A DNA stretch of 64,000 bases, from assembly GCA_036852015.1 (NCBI GenBank), contig JAANDG010000517.1:1-64000 (forward strand). The letters run 5' to 3'. Source of the stretch: Pelodera strongyloides. Taxonomy: Eukaryota; Nematoda; Chromadorea; Rhabditida; Rhabditidae. A model generated the notes under the pieces. That model ran no database searches. It had not been told where the DNA came from and was given only the letters and a program-made list of their open reading frames with translations. Both the position numbers and the translations under genes were made by a program. This document shows, one piece after another, positions 48,701 to 63,700 of the stretch (its first letter is position 1; every line of letters begins with the position of its first letter).

Positions 48701-51700
48701 CCTCAGGCGGCGCAGCCGTCTGGTCATATCATAATTCAATACCGAATCAGTTATTTCCAGGTTCGTTCAACATTCCATTCTGCAATGTGCAGCCAATGAT
48801 TCCCATTTACTTGATGGTTTCCGGAGTGTTGATTATTCTCTCGGCAGTTGTCAGGATTTACTCGGTGATACCCACGCCCCAAAGAACGTATGACGTTTGT
48901 GTTGTTTATCTTTTCACTTCACATTTCTCGATGTTTCCACTTTCACTTTGGTATTTCAATATCAACGTTCTTTTAGAGGACGACAAAGACAGCGTGAAAA
49001 CTTGAAGAGCAATTTGATTGCCAGAAGTATCGAGCTGATTCTGCTCCTCGCCAACATTGTCTGGCTCATTCTAGGTTCGCGATTCATTAATTAACCGCAA
49101 GAACGAGATGACAGGCTGCCACTAACCATTTAAAATTGCAAAAAATCCATACCACTTCCTAATACCGTAATATCTGAATTACATTTAGGCTGTGTCTGGG
49201 TGTACGGTAGCAAACCGTACGTTCACTTTGAGGAACACATGTTCGAGGAGCACTACTGTGAGCCCGGGCTCTACTGGTCTGCCTTTGCCATATGCACTGG
49301 ATCACTAGTCGCCATTATACTTGGATTAGTCCGTAAGCATTTACATGGGCGATGTTTGTCATGGGCGATGTTTCCATAAACATACTATAGAGTTATAGAC
49401 TAGAGTTAGAGTTTTGCTTTCGATATTCGATAGGCACAAGTCTAGTGTCACGGACGGGGACAACTTCCCACTAGGAGAGAACACCACATTGCCTATCCAC
49501 CTCTACCCTAAGAAAACATCCCATATTTGCAAACAAAAACCGTAAAAAAATGTCATAATGCAGGAATACACCAGGAAAATTATGTCTCTATTTCAGTGGG
49601 AATACTCGTATTGGTGGTCGGAGCCTACAAAGAGACGGAAAGCGATATCTAAGTGCGAAACTACTACAAGAAGACAACTTCTATCCATTAATCAAGAACC
49701 ATAACTAACCTTTTCTTAAATACCTGAAATTTGAATTGATATTGTCGTAATTAATACTATTATCGAAGAATTGCGAACGACATGGAGATGAAAGTCGAGT
49801 GAAACATTATTATTTATTCTGATGAACAAAATTCAACCCAATTACACTCATGCCATAAACGACTCATTGTCAGAAGTAGTATAATATATTTGTTTGGTAT
49901 TTGGTACAGGCTAAACCTGGCTAACTACATATTATTAAGTCTCCCAAACTCCTTAATCCACAAGTTCTCCATTACATCTATTTGTTTTTATTTTGTACGG
50001 GTGGTAATTAAAGCATCCGCCTGATTTTTTTTGGAAGAAATAAATGCTTTTTGTAAAATATGTGAACGACCAGTACCGTAGCGTCAGGTTTGAAAACACA
50101 CTCGAATAAATAAATTTGAAGCAAAACTCGATTCGAATTTATCTAGAGTGAGGACGAAAATGTTGTTCATTGTATTCACAACGATGAGACATGAGACCAC
50201 CCACGCAGAAACAACAAATCAACAAAAATACAAAAAGTGACACTGACCCTGTAATGTGTCCTCACGTTAAGTGAAATCAATGCTGATGCGTGGTTGATCC
50301 ATTCAGACATAATGGCGTCGTCGATTAACACGGGACTTTCTAAACCAGTAATTTCAAAATAAAAGAACAGGAAAGGTCAAACACAAAACAATGACAAAAG
50401 AGCACTTCTTTTTACATTCTATAAACCAAAACACCTAATAAAATCGACATAACTAAGAAGCTTAAGCATGACCAAGACATGTCAGGTTCAGCTCAAAGGC
50501 CAAGTCACGCAATGAACTAGATTAATCCATGCAATGAACTACCAGACTTGAATCGTGCTCGTGCACTACACAGACAGTTTAGTCAATTTTCAATCCATCA
50601 TATGGTAATACACTAACACCTTACAACAATTACCCTACAATAATGCATAATAAGTACCGTACCCAAATTGATCGGATGTAGTAATTGCTTGACTTGGAGT
50701 GCCCATTCCTGTAGATCGGCAGGCGTATTCTCACTGATCTTGGCCTCTTTCCATAATTGAGAGACAAAGAGAAGAAAGTCATCACAGACAGAGGCCAGCT
50801 CGTCCACGTAGCATTTAAACTGAAATAGAACCTCTTTAAACACACATCAGTATTGACTGTCAAAATACTTTACATAACGTGACTGAGCCACTCTTGTAGT
50901 AATTATACACTATAGTTTCATACTGTGCACGGAAAGAATCTGGATAAAACATAATATGGTAACACAATACACAAATAAAATAAGCAACGAACCAGTCCCT
51001 CCACTGTGCTCTGTCGTTCGTCCAAACAGCAGAAATCCTCCTTGACCACTCCGAACTTTGATTTCAATAGCACATGAGCAATAGTTCTCAGCCACGGATA
51101 CTAGAATGGAAAGTGATATTTTGAATTTAAACTACCTACCGTATGACGAGCCGTTTGGGCTCAATAACCCTTAATTGATTAAACCAAAGTGAAAGACTCA
51201 AACAAAACTAACCTTTTCTGCGACCAAATTGCCGAGTGCAAACTCTTCGAGGCACTGATATGACCCCCTCGCAATCAACATGAGAACACTCTTCACGATT
51301 TGAGCTTTCATGCAGAAACTCGCGATGACCACATAGAGTTCTGAAAGCAAGGCATACGCAATACATACACAGTAACATGTAAATCGTGTATATATGTACA
51401 AGTCGGTAAGGTACGCGAATACAACCCAAACGACGGAGGTCCGCTCCCCCGTACGTATCAGAATCACCGTTTTTTTTTATTAAAGGGTGGCGCTCTGCTA
51501 GCGGGAAAACGCCTTGTGTCACAATAGGAATACACGGACTGCCCAAGAAAAAAAGTTACTTTCTGATGTCTTGGAGACTTGGAGATGGAGAACACAAATT
51601 ATAGTTTAAATCAAAAATTAAGACAGGGCATACCACAATCACTAACCTTTCTTTCCCTCGCTGGTCAGACTGTCATCCGTGGCAATAAACGCAGTCAATT

Positions 51701-54700
51701 TCACCAAGAACGCCTAAAGGTATTTCAACATAGATACACAAGGATATTAGACACTAAGTTATGTTTATTACATCATAAGATTACAAAAACACAATAATAT
51801 ATATCTGAAAGGCCCTAGGGCCCTGCTAAACTGTACTTTACATTTACTGCACAAAATAGTGATTACAATACTACAAAGTAAAGAAACGTATACAAAATAA
51901 AAGGGATGCAAACCTTTATGTCGTACAGCAACAACGGCAGTCCGTATTTCGCATCTAGTGGCTTTTCAACCAAAGTTGACGTAGTATTGCTCAGCCGCTG
52001 AAATGATTTAATAATGAGAATGAACACAAAAAAAAAGAAAATCAATAATGTAAAAAAGTATAACAAATAATAATCATGCAATAATGATAACATACCGAAC
52101 TCATAAAATCCTGCATATCTGCATCCATATTCTCAAACTCTGACTCCTCAAAAGCGGTTCGAACAGTGGAGCGATCACCTTAAAGTACATCTTAAAGCGA
52201 AATGCTAGCCCCTTTGGAAAATTTGACAATTAGCATAGGATACATAGGATTTGCTTATCATATGCAAATTTTCCAAAGAGGCTACGCTTTACTTTGCAAA
52301 ATGGTATGGCACGTTGTCTTGAAACGTATGCTGGACTTTTGCACTTCCGTATTATATACAAATTGTGCCCCCATTCTATTCCGGAAATGTTCGTAGGGTA
52401 GGGGTACAGAGAATTTGCACGTAAAGCTACAGCTACCATTTTTACACATCACTCTACACCTTGCGCAATTTACGTACACTGCGTGGAAAAGTAAATGTCT
52501 AGAATAGATTTCAAAACATGCGGTATGGAGGCTACCACAAACCTAAAAATTAAGTTTTAGAAGAGTAAAAAAAGTATACAAAAACGTACTGTCCATCTCA
52601 TTGCCGGGATTTGAAGACGGTCCAGGAGCGGGCTCCGCGACGTCAGACAGAGGTGGCTGAAATATTGCTTATTGATTATGCGTGAATTTCTGTTAATAGA
52701 TCATTGATAGTCCTACTCCATTGAACATAGGTAAACACTCGGTATGAAAGGTTTATTTTTTCTGCGTTCTATATGCTTTTATTTTGCGTGTACTATTTTG
52801 CTTCGTCTTCCGATAAATCATACTAACTGTCTAAAATGAGTCAGCCCTAATTTTTGACTTTCTTTCAGTGAAACCACGATAAACGACCGTAAACAGTTCT
52901 AGGAGAAAGAGTTTCTAGTTGAAACGGGCAATAACCTACAAGGCTATCTGATGGAGTGAGAAGGTCCCTCACACTTCCGGGGAAGATCTCGAACTCCTGA
53001 CGACTTATCGAAGCGGCCAGACCGTATAGAAGATGTTCTATAGAGGATTACGTAAGATTACTATTACTCATACAACACCCAAACATACGTAAAGCGAAAG
53101 ACACTTGAAAGGGAGCGAAGTGTTAAAAAGTAACACATTTTAAACCTTCAATAGATAAACTGGTTCACTTCGAACAAGATGCATGACTTTCTGAATGAGA
53201 ATAAACCTTACCTGTAATGAGAGTTCGCGTGTTCTTTCGCCGTTCCGGAACATTCACTTGAGCGTAAAAAACATTTCGCTCAACGTTGGCTCTGAATAAT
53301 CAAAATGTTGATCGGTTTGATCATGTTCGGTGAGTTCACATTCAGAAAAATGACTAGGAATAGGAACCCTCAAAACTGAAACCAAAAGGAAAACTATATG
53401 TATGTGATGCGTAATAACGGCACAACTGTATCCCTTTCACATTGGAAAGAAAATCGAATTACACGTCTAGTAGACTAAGCAGATCCAACATTAAATTTAT
53501 GCAATTGTTGAAAATCCGAAGTTCGAAAACTGATATGTGTGTACAAAATTCAAGATTACACATTAGCCGCAACAGTATCATGTATCAAAATCCACTTACT
53601 TGATGAGAGCTGCGATGCTATTCAACGGCGATTCGTTGGCCACATTCATCGATTCATTGATCATATTCATATTGAACACGTGCTTGGAAATCCGATCCAA
53701 ACATTCTTTGTACAAACCACTGGGAGCGGTCTCGGGAACCTGCCGCTAAAACGAAGACTACTTCACTACTGAAACACTGGACAATGGATCATTAAAGGAA
53801 CGCAGTCACTACAAAATCGCCGTTTTTTTTTGGAGTTTACTTGTATTTAGTAAAGAATAGAGACAAATACTTTGCCAAAACCGAATAATTTGAATTCCAA
53901 CTCAGGGAGTGAACAAGTAGAAAAGTAGTTCTACTTAACTACCGCAGGATCACGAAACGTGTTCATACAGCTGCTTCACGATCGGGAGAATGCAAATTAT
54001 TTCGGCAAATATCTGCATATTATATCTTTACATATACTGCAAGGGTCCGCAGGCATATCACTACACGTTTCATAATCCCGCGGTAGTTAAGTAGAACTAC
54101 TTTTCTACTTGTTCACCCCATGAGTTGGAATTCAAATTATTCGGTTTTGGTAAAGTATTTTTCTTTATTCTTTACTAAATTCAAGTAAGCTCGAAGCAAA
54201 ATGATGATTTTGGAGTGACTGCGATCCTTTAACTAATCGAACATACTGTGTAAACAATGTGACGTAACTTTCTTTCAAAGAAGCACCTAGTTAACACTAA
54301 CTTTGACAATACTCCTCCATTTGGCCATGGATTCAATCAGTGCATTTCTCGCGATTTCCGGGGTAAAATTCTTAGTTTCTGACGTCATTGGCGAGAAGCC
54401 CCGATCAATAGCAAGAGGGAGTTGGGCATTAACTGGGAATCTGAAATCAGAATGCTTGAAGAAGGCAACTCATTTCACACACAAACACAATTAAAACATA
54501 CAATCATATAAACAACCCCCTACAGAATCAAAATATGAAATCTCATAATGCAAACATAAAAAATTCAAGATACGAATATGAATACTGCTCACATCATTCG
54601 ATAACGAAAGTGGAACAACAAAACCGTAAGTGGTCACAATTAATAATTCATTCAGATAATAAAATGAAATAAAATTAATCCAACATCACACCTGCATAAT

Positions 54701-57700
54701 GGACAGGGGGGATTCCTGTGCAACAGTAAATATCTTGGCGGAACCGGGACCTCGGGTACCTACAGAAACAATTAATTAATTAATAGAATAATAGGAGATG
54801 CAAAGTTAATAACTAAATAACTTCCTCTGAAAGCCAGGGCATAAATCCCGTGGGTAAATTGGAGACCCCCGCCCCCCTAGTGGCCGAAAATGATACCATG
54901 TTATAACAAACATGATCTATCTTTATCCCTTATTATCCTCACCTCTACTACTATTACACACTTGTGATAAATGTACGTTTGACTTATATAAGCTGACTGA
55001 TAATAGCCTCCGGAAACGGTCTGAGACAATACAGAGTACGTCGCGCAGCGGATATAGAGTAATTACGTTTACAGATAAAGTTACTAAAACAACTTACAGT
55101 CTCGCTGAATTGCTTGAAGCATTCGAGGTGAGCATAGTGTCCGCATGTCCTCAGTGTCACCGAAGTATTGGAATTGACCAAGAAAACCCTTCCAGGCATC
55201 ACAACCTACAAATACTCTTACTCATGTAAGTGTAGCATAAACATAAATGTACTGTACACTTTCTACAGCGTCAGCGGATAATTAACAAAAAAGTTCAGAG
55301 TTAACGACACCTTGACACCTACACGAAGGACTAATACAAACGAATACACGCTAGTGCAATATCAAATGGTACCAGTACCGTACATAAGTGGTCCAAAAAG
55401 AGTTAAATTACGCTTAGTGAATGTGTGAGGTCATAAAGTTAAACACGTACACTGGCTGCCAGTTCCGTTCGCATCCCCAGGAAATGTTCCTTTGTCATTG
55501 TAGGAGAAGATGTACCGGCCAATCCACTCACTTTGTCCAGTTCCAGCAATGATTCCTAAATTACGTAAGTACCCTTTGCTTACGTAAGTACCCTTTGCGA
55601 TAAAAGAGGAGTAAAGGATAAGGATTAAGACGACCACTCCCTTTCAGTGACCTGCAATCACGTTTAGAAACGCTAGAATAGAACAAGGACAATCATAAGT
55701 AAGAGATAAACACATGCATTCATGCCAGCTCTTTCCTCTACTGCATATTTTACTGTACAAAAAGTCAGTGGTTTTACAACCAGAGTACAACCAGGTACAC
55801 TCGTCATTACCATACAAAAAGCAAACATACATATGTATGTGAAGCAATCGGAACTACAAACTAATGCAACTACTAATGTCTAACAGGTGCTTATAATAAC
55901 AAATAATACGTTCACAATATACGTTCCATAAATGAACTCACAAAGACCTTGTCCGCACTGGTGGGTAATTGTTGTTCAATGATCCCATTATCCATTATTC
56001 TGACCAGAAGTCCCACTGGTTGGTTCATTGTGGAAGGGGACGAATCATTGCATATCGGGCATTCATACAGCCGCACTGAGTGCTGAAGTCAAAGTGTTAC
56101 AGATATCCAAACGTTAACAAACATCCACTAACTTTCTACCGTAACGAAACACAATCATCTGTGTTCGTTATGCTACTGTATATACAGTTTTGACAGTAAA
56201 CAATATTATAAATAGTATGCATTTATTATTAACTACCATAACAAAGTTTTAAATATTATACATGTTTTAACTTATAGATGGTTGTTAATGTTTTCACATC
56301 ATATCCAAGGACAAAGGCATTTGAGTTCCATCAGATTAGGGTCAGATCATGATACAATGATTCACAAAGAGAAACTGGAAACCCCAACCTGTGTGGTATC
56401 AATCGCATCCATTTGTTTCTGTGAAATTCCCTCACTTTGCATAAGCCGTTTCATCGTCTAAAATAACACATTTTATGGTTAAGGCGGGATTTTCTTGTTT
56501 AAGGCACATTTATCTATGACAGTCCGAGAACAATACAGTTAATAAAGAACAAAAGCAAGCCAACAACATCACCTCAGCGTTTTTCTTTTGTGTTCTGGCC
56601 AGCAACGCTTCACGACGCCGCTTAGCTGCCAGACGTTTATCTTCTTTCTCCTAAAAGAGAGCAATGTTAAATAATTAAAACCGGGAACATTCACCTTAAG
56701 TGAACACTGAAACACTAACGGGGTTACCAAGTATCCCAAAAAAATATCCATGTTTCTGTCAATACTACCGTATTTTTGCATAAAACCTGCATATTTAATA
56801 TGAAATTTTTTTTCGAGTAGTTCCAAAATACTAAATTTTCAGCACACTTGGAAACCCTGTAAACTTTTACAAGGATACAAGTATGGAACTCATTTACACA
56901 TTAAGTAGCCACAACGGATACATAGGACATGGATGAACCCATTTGGTGACGGTTCACTGGTTTTTGCGTGGGCCAGCCCATTTGGTGACAACAGGGCTCT
57001 GAGCCTTAGCAAGTAAACCGTGTACCCAGCCCAGTAATCCTCATGAAATCACAGAACACTCACTTTTGTCTCCGGGTCGTCGACACGTGGAGATTGGGAC
57101 GCTTTCGTACTGTTCGCAATCATAACTTCAAATTTGGACTTGAAGAACGGACAACTAAATTATGACGACATTTAGGTATCCCAAGAGATACGCGAAATAA
57201 TTCAGGATGAATAAAAAATGAATTGTGTGCCTCGACAATGCGATGTGTTTCACATGCACCACATATGGTCACATATGGTTCGCGTATGATTTCAAGTACT
57301 ATTACTACAACAAACAGAGGACGTATTCACCAACACACAGGGAGCCCTCCGTACCGTAGGCTCACGGGTGCTCTGAATCTCTTCTGCTCTCGCACTCTTT
57401 AGCTCCCTGGGGAGGCCAGGGAGGGCTCCCTGTGTGTTGGTGAATACGGCCTCAGGTTGTGGCTCAAAACAAAACCAAAACTTTGCGCTCAACAAACGTA
57501 CGAGATAACAAAGTCACATTAAGCGCACATTCCTATTGTATTTTCCGCACATTCCTAATCGCAAAACAAATAGGCACAATATCAAGGAAGATATTAGTGT
57601 TCAACCAACTCACTTTCTATAGAGAAGTTGGAAGAGCCGTCCGATATATTCAGCGGCAGTTCCCACAATTCGATTTTCTGGCTCTTCTTTCACCTAAACA

Positions 57701-60700
57701 ATATAAGTTTAAACATTTTATAAAATAAACAAAAAATTGTCATACAAAAGCATCATACCTAAAACAAAACAAGGCTTCATATAAAATAAGAAAGACCCAC
57801 CAACTTCGCCAAGAACTCTCCATAGTTGCCCTTTTTAATAACTTGGTCCATGAAGATCGCATACAAAGCATTGAACACCGACATTGTCCTGCAAATGAGT
57901 CAAATGCTGCAAAACATTAGCAAAACAACCAAAGAATAAAAATCATATATGTAAGTTCTAAAACAAACTAACCCCAGAGCCCCAGAAAGAATACCAATAA
58001 ATGTTGCAAATACGTGGAAGATAGAGTTAGACAAGGGCACGGTTACACGGGTATGCCAACATTTATGAAACTCTGCCCAACTCTCGATCATAATCGGTTA
58101 ATCAAAAGCGACATCGATGTATGAGCTTGACTGGATGCACTCGGTGAATTGCATCGAAAAGGAAAGGAAGTTAAGAAATAAATAAATGAGAATGTTGTCT
58201 TACCCGGCAGTCTCGACTTCAACCTTCACTTGTTTGGGTGTTTCTCCATCTCCACTCTCTTCCTCTTTCGTTTCAACCGTGATTGTTCGATAGTTCCAGA
58301 GACGTCGGAATTTCAGAAAAACCTGAAAGTGCTTGTTTAGGGCGAGGTTAGATTCTTACAAACAGTTACAAAAGTAACTAGTAATAGCAAATTACAATTG
58401 CGCATATAAGGTGAAGACTCACATAAACAATAAACATAAATTTCCTGAAAATATACCCAAACATATCACCAAGTTGACACATCTACCGTACTCGCGTTAC
58501 TCACACTCAGAGGAAATTCAAAGTCACTCAAAATAAAAGCACCTGTTGTTTCTTGTCCTCCGGAAGGGTGCACGCATATTTGACGGACAACGACAAAAGG
58601 TATACAACCAGCTGGAGGGTCGTGTCTTTGACCACAGACGTCGTGCTGAACTGAAAAAAACGGAAATAAACGCTGCACGCGACACCGGCGACGCGTAATA
58701 ATCATCCGATATTATATCAAACCCCGCTAATAGTTACTTCACCTTAGGATATGTCAAACACTAACATATATTCCAAGGCAAGCCACAATATTATGCGGAA
58801 TGACAAAAGAAACCCAGTGCAAAATATGCGTTTTCACAACAACGTATGCTAATTGCTCAAAGCATTCCTAAGTACTTACGAATTTAAAGCGAAATGCTCG
58901 CCCCTTTGGAAAATTTACATATGATAAGCAAATCCTATATATCCTATGCTAATTTTGTACGATCGTCCACGGCAATCGTACAAAATTAGCATAGGATACA
59001 GAGGATTTGCTTATCATATGCAAATTTTCCAAAGAGGCTAGCATTTCGCTTTAAAGCTGGAAATTTAAAATAAACACAGTTTAGAATATACTAACCCTCC
59101 CAACTGAGTGCAGCACACACAAATGTTCACTAACCGTCTTTATGGTGATTGCCGCCATTTCAAAGAACCGATCGCATACAATCAATCTGTAGATGCCACT
59201 CATCGATTCGTGATGACGCTTTTCGGTGAAATCAATGAGTCTGAAGAAAACATGACATGTATATAACATCATGTTTGGGTTCGAAAGTTAGAAGCCATGC
59301 AATTTTAGCACATCGCACATCTACATCACTGTTTTAGGGCGCGTTTAAGATGGCCGAAAGAAAGAAAAAAATAGGTTTTCGGCCGTTCAGGTTGGCCGAA
59401 AAGAAAACTTTTGAAAGACAATGCAAAAACAAGAGACGCAGACAAAACCCGAAAAAAATTACTGTATTTTTTCATTTTCCCTTAGTATTAAAAGTTTTCT
59501 TTTCGGCCAACCTGAACGGCCGAAAACGCATTTTTTTTCTTTCTTTCGGCCATCTTAAACGCGCCCTTAATGAAGCCGTACAGAAATGGATAACGAGAGC
59601 TGTCATAAATGCCATCTCAACTAATATGGACATTCATAGCAAAATAAACTATAAGAGTGAAAAAACAACTCTAACCTGTAAGGAATCCAAAGACCGCCAT
59701 TCTGCTTGAATTCTCCTTTGTACAAGTCGGATTCCCTGGGAAGAAAAGCAAAATCAGAAAACCACGAAAGCACACAATTTTACTGATTGAACAGAAACCC
59801 AAAAACAGGTTACTACGGACTAGACGAGTGCATACTGTACCACTCGAAAGGGGTACAACGCTACACAACGATAATTACAATACTACGCAAAGAAAATACG
59901 ACAAACTCACAATTTCTCGACTCGAGCGAAAACGGCGCCAAACATTCGCGACGTAATCGCTCTCATTTGGCAAAATACTGGGCAGAAATAGTTTCTCCAG
60001 GACTCCGGTCGCAATCTAGAGAAGAAGAGACGATGCGTAATTAATTCTGCGTGATAAACCAACAACAAATACTCATCGTGCAGTTATTAACTAGATGTCT
60101 GTAGCAAAAGGAAATAGATGTGGGAGAATTTTTGAATACTTCATACGTCTAACATTGCAACTCACCGATAAACGCCCTGCCGCATTTTATCGTCCAAGTC
60201 GGGCTCGCGGAACTCGGCCACCTAAAACATAAACAGATCAACTCACAACAGATCACAATTTGAATTAATATCGGAAAACACAAAGAAATATTCCAATATT
60301 CAGGAAGAAGAATGTATATAATTCAATCAGTCAATCCTCTTCCATCCCTCCTGCACGGGTATACATAAGGCGCAAGCGCAACAGACCAGTTGAAGTAGGT
60401 GAATGGGTACACGTAATTAATATACACAACAAATTAATTTGCTTATGGAGTTTCACTTTCATCCGAAATTCGAAAACGTTTCGTTGCCGACAATAATATC
60501 ACTTATTCCTTTCACAAACTGACAAGGATCTTATATTAACCATGAAAATAAAAAAGGATGAATGTACCAAGAAACAAACAAAAAAAAGAATTAATGTAAT
60601 TATCTTCAAACTTCACACCAAGTAAACCAACCTGATTAAGAACTTCGTCAAAATCTGAGTCCATACGTCCCGAGTATTTCACCCCTCGTTCCGGGATACA

Positions 60701-63700
60701 GTTCCTGCAAGAACGAAAACAATAATACAGAACAAAAGAAAATGGTACAACAAGACCACGTAACACAATATTACAAAGAATAAAAACATAAACAATGAAA
60801 GTAAGCAACTGAACTTCTCTATCTTCTCGCGCTCTCTCTCTCTCTCTTTAACTATGAATATGAAGGCTCATCGAATGACATACAAACACATGCACAATTA
60901 AATATAGTCAGAAAATACATACGAAAAAAACCAAGTCACTCTCTTCCTCTTTGAATACATAAAAATGTGTCATATTAAGCATCCTCACTTCAATTTGCTG
61001 TACGGCTGGTCATCATAACTGAGAAGATGAACCAGTTCATCCCTGATGCTCTCTCTAAGATTAGAAGGATCACTCCCGGGACAAACGACCATTGTGGCAA
61101 TCATTCTGCAAAGACCGAAGATAGGCGGAACGGAAATAATAAATTCTCTAACGTTATCGAATTCATTTACAAAAAAAACCACATCTTCCCCATAACTTAT
61201 CATTGAGACGACAAATAGCGCTCTTTAGCAATTTCAGCAATGGTCACTTCCAATGCACTTGCCATCTACTCTACTTCTCTACTTCTCTCTGACATATCGG
61301 TCAGGGGCATCGCACTGGAGCTACCATGAACGTATCCGACATTGAATAAAGATTGAAGAAACCAAATGTATGCGATGATATCGACAACAAGTACAGTATA
61401 CACCTTACCTAAACGCTCCGGACAACAAGGGATCAATCCACTCAGGCCGTTGTATCACTTGACTCTGCACAATGTCGTAGTTGATGTCCGACACAGGGCC
61501 ACTGGGGTTTGGTTCCTGAACAAGTTCAATAAGATTGCTTGTGCAGATTCTGATATCCTAAGTGGGCATGACAAGACACAAACTTTACAAAAAAGGTTGC
61601 ACGGTTAGGAAGCAGCAAAATTAACCAGGGATAGTGAAGTGGAAAGCTGACACAAAGCACTGCAGTGGAGCAAGAATTCGGATATAAGAATAAGAATCCC
61701 CTAGTAAGACTAGGATGTACCAGTTCGGGTTATTAAAGCGCCCAAGCATGAAAAGACCACAATCAGTGTGGCCTAACAGTAAAATGCAAGCACAGAGGGA
61801 TGATGGGGTGTGCCGAGTGCCGCATATGATGAAGACTTCTGGACTTCATAATAAGTGTAGTGTGGACTGTGGACGCCTAGTATACTGTGTACTGTGAAAT
61901 CTGGCAGATGCACATGACGAGAAAAAGCTGCTGGAAGTTGTGCCAGTGGTTCCCAAGTAACCACAAAAGCCAAAATAGGGACACCACAACACACAACACG
62001 ACACATCATGACACACGGCAAGGCAACATGTGCCTACCAAACTCTGCGCATTCAATATTTCATTCCCATCATCGTCCAGGTCCATAACTGTGCGCACAAC
62101 TGTCTGGCTCTGGATTGGCACAGTACTGGCTCCTTTTGGACGCAGTCTGCCCACATCAGGCACAGTACGGTGGATTTGTTGCGCCTGTGAGGGGGAAAAA
62201 TAGTGATAATGAATATGAGTTATACGTGACTTGATTGGCCAATCTCTATTCCATTACTTTATCATGACGCACATAACGAGTCAATAAATTACTATTATTA
62301 TTGCTTTCAAACTTTCTATAATTTTAACAATTAAACTATCTCGAACAAAAGAAGATGCAGGAAAAAAAGAAAAGGAAGGTGAAAATAAGATCATGCTAGA
62401 GTAAAGGCCTTGCTCTCATCCTCAAATATTAGGGACAAAGCAATTAGATACATGCTCAGTTAATCACGTTGAAATATGCTAATCCAACTTTCGATACCTG
62501 AGAATATCAGCAATTTAGCTTCAGTTTACTGATGACGAAATATACATCATATAGTTTTAAAGACACGAAAAAAACGTGCGGCGCGGCGGCGCCTCAAAAA
62601 AAGAAAAATGAAAAAGTCAAATACTCACTTAAACTCTAACAATAAAAGAATAAAAATCTCACCTTATAAGACCAAGAAGGCAAATTGTCGAGAAGAGTGA
62701 CTGCTTCATTCAGCAAATCATCCACTACGGAACCAGAAGCTGAAAGACATTGATAAGTCAATGTTTAGTTTATAAACCTTACCCAACCTTAGATACCTTA
62801 GAGCTCCATCGTCAGCAGCTTGAACTAACATAACACCAATCATTACAGGGGAAACTAGTAACTGTGGCAGAGTGGCATATAACCGTACCAGAAGTCTGAG
62901 TCCTACTAGTGCTTCTAGGCAGACAGACCTCCCACACGTGAGCATTGTTGCCTTTAGTGTTGCCCCATAAACCAACCTAACCCCCAACCGGTACGACTAC
63001 AGATAGATTAAATTTCAAGACAAATCGTATACCAATCAAAAGCAGAAATCACTGACCCAATGCCTGATCAACCTCCATCAGACTCCCCACACCATCGTCA
63101 TTCTTCTCTTTATCTGCCAGTTTGGCACGGGCCTCCATCAACTGGAAAACAAAAGTTTCCTCATTTCACTGAAGTAGAAAATCAAATCCGAACCAAACTA
63201 GCAAACAACCGAAACAAAACACAAATTGCGAGAACTTTGATGATTTCCATGCAATATTCACAATCGATGGCGAAAATTTAGTAAACGAGGCTGGGGCCTG
63301 TGCAGATCAGTTACGACGGAAAAGGGGAGCTCAATTGCTCAATCCACAGTGCGAAGCCAAATACTATAACTTCGTGGACGTCGCCGTCGCGTTAAAATAC
63401 CAATTCCATCCCGTTACCGTAACCCGTAACATTGCCCTTTCTACCTGTCTACCTTCATTTGTCTACAATCAGGTTTCGACTGGAGGACAAAAGGACCTTC
63501 AGCTAAGATTTCGAATAGGGAAACAGATTCGTTTGGATCGAGAGTGCGCTCCTGAGAATTGAGAATGAAGAATGCAAGGAAGTAACTTGAGATGATAATA
63601 CTCAATAGTAACTGATAACTATCATACAGGAAATGACACCACACCTACAGCATAAAATTTGAGAGTTATTTTTGATCCAAATTCCAAATTCATAACGTCA

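Noticed and set aside
59350..59709. 119-aa basic frame
   Set aside because: It lies almost wholly within the MITE at 59337-59566.
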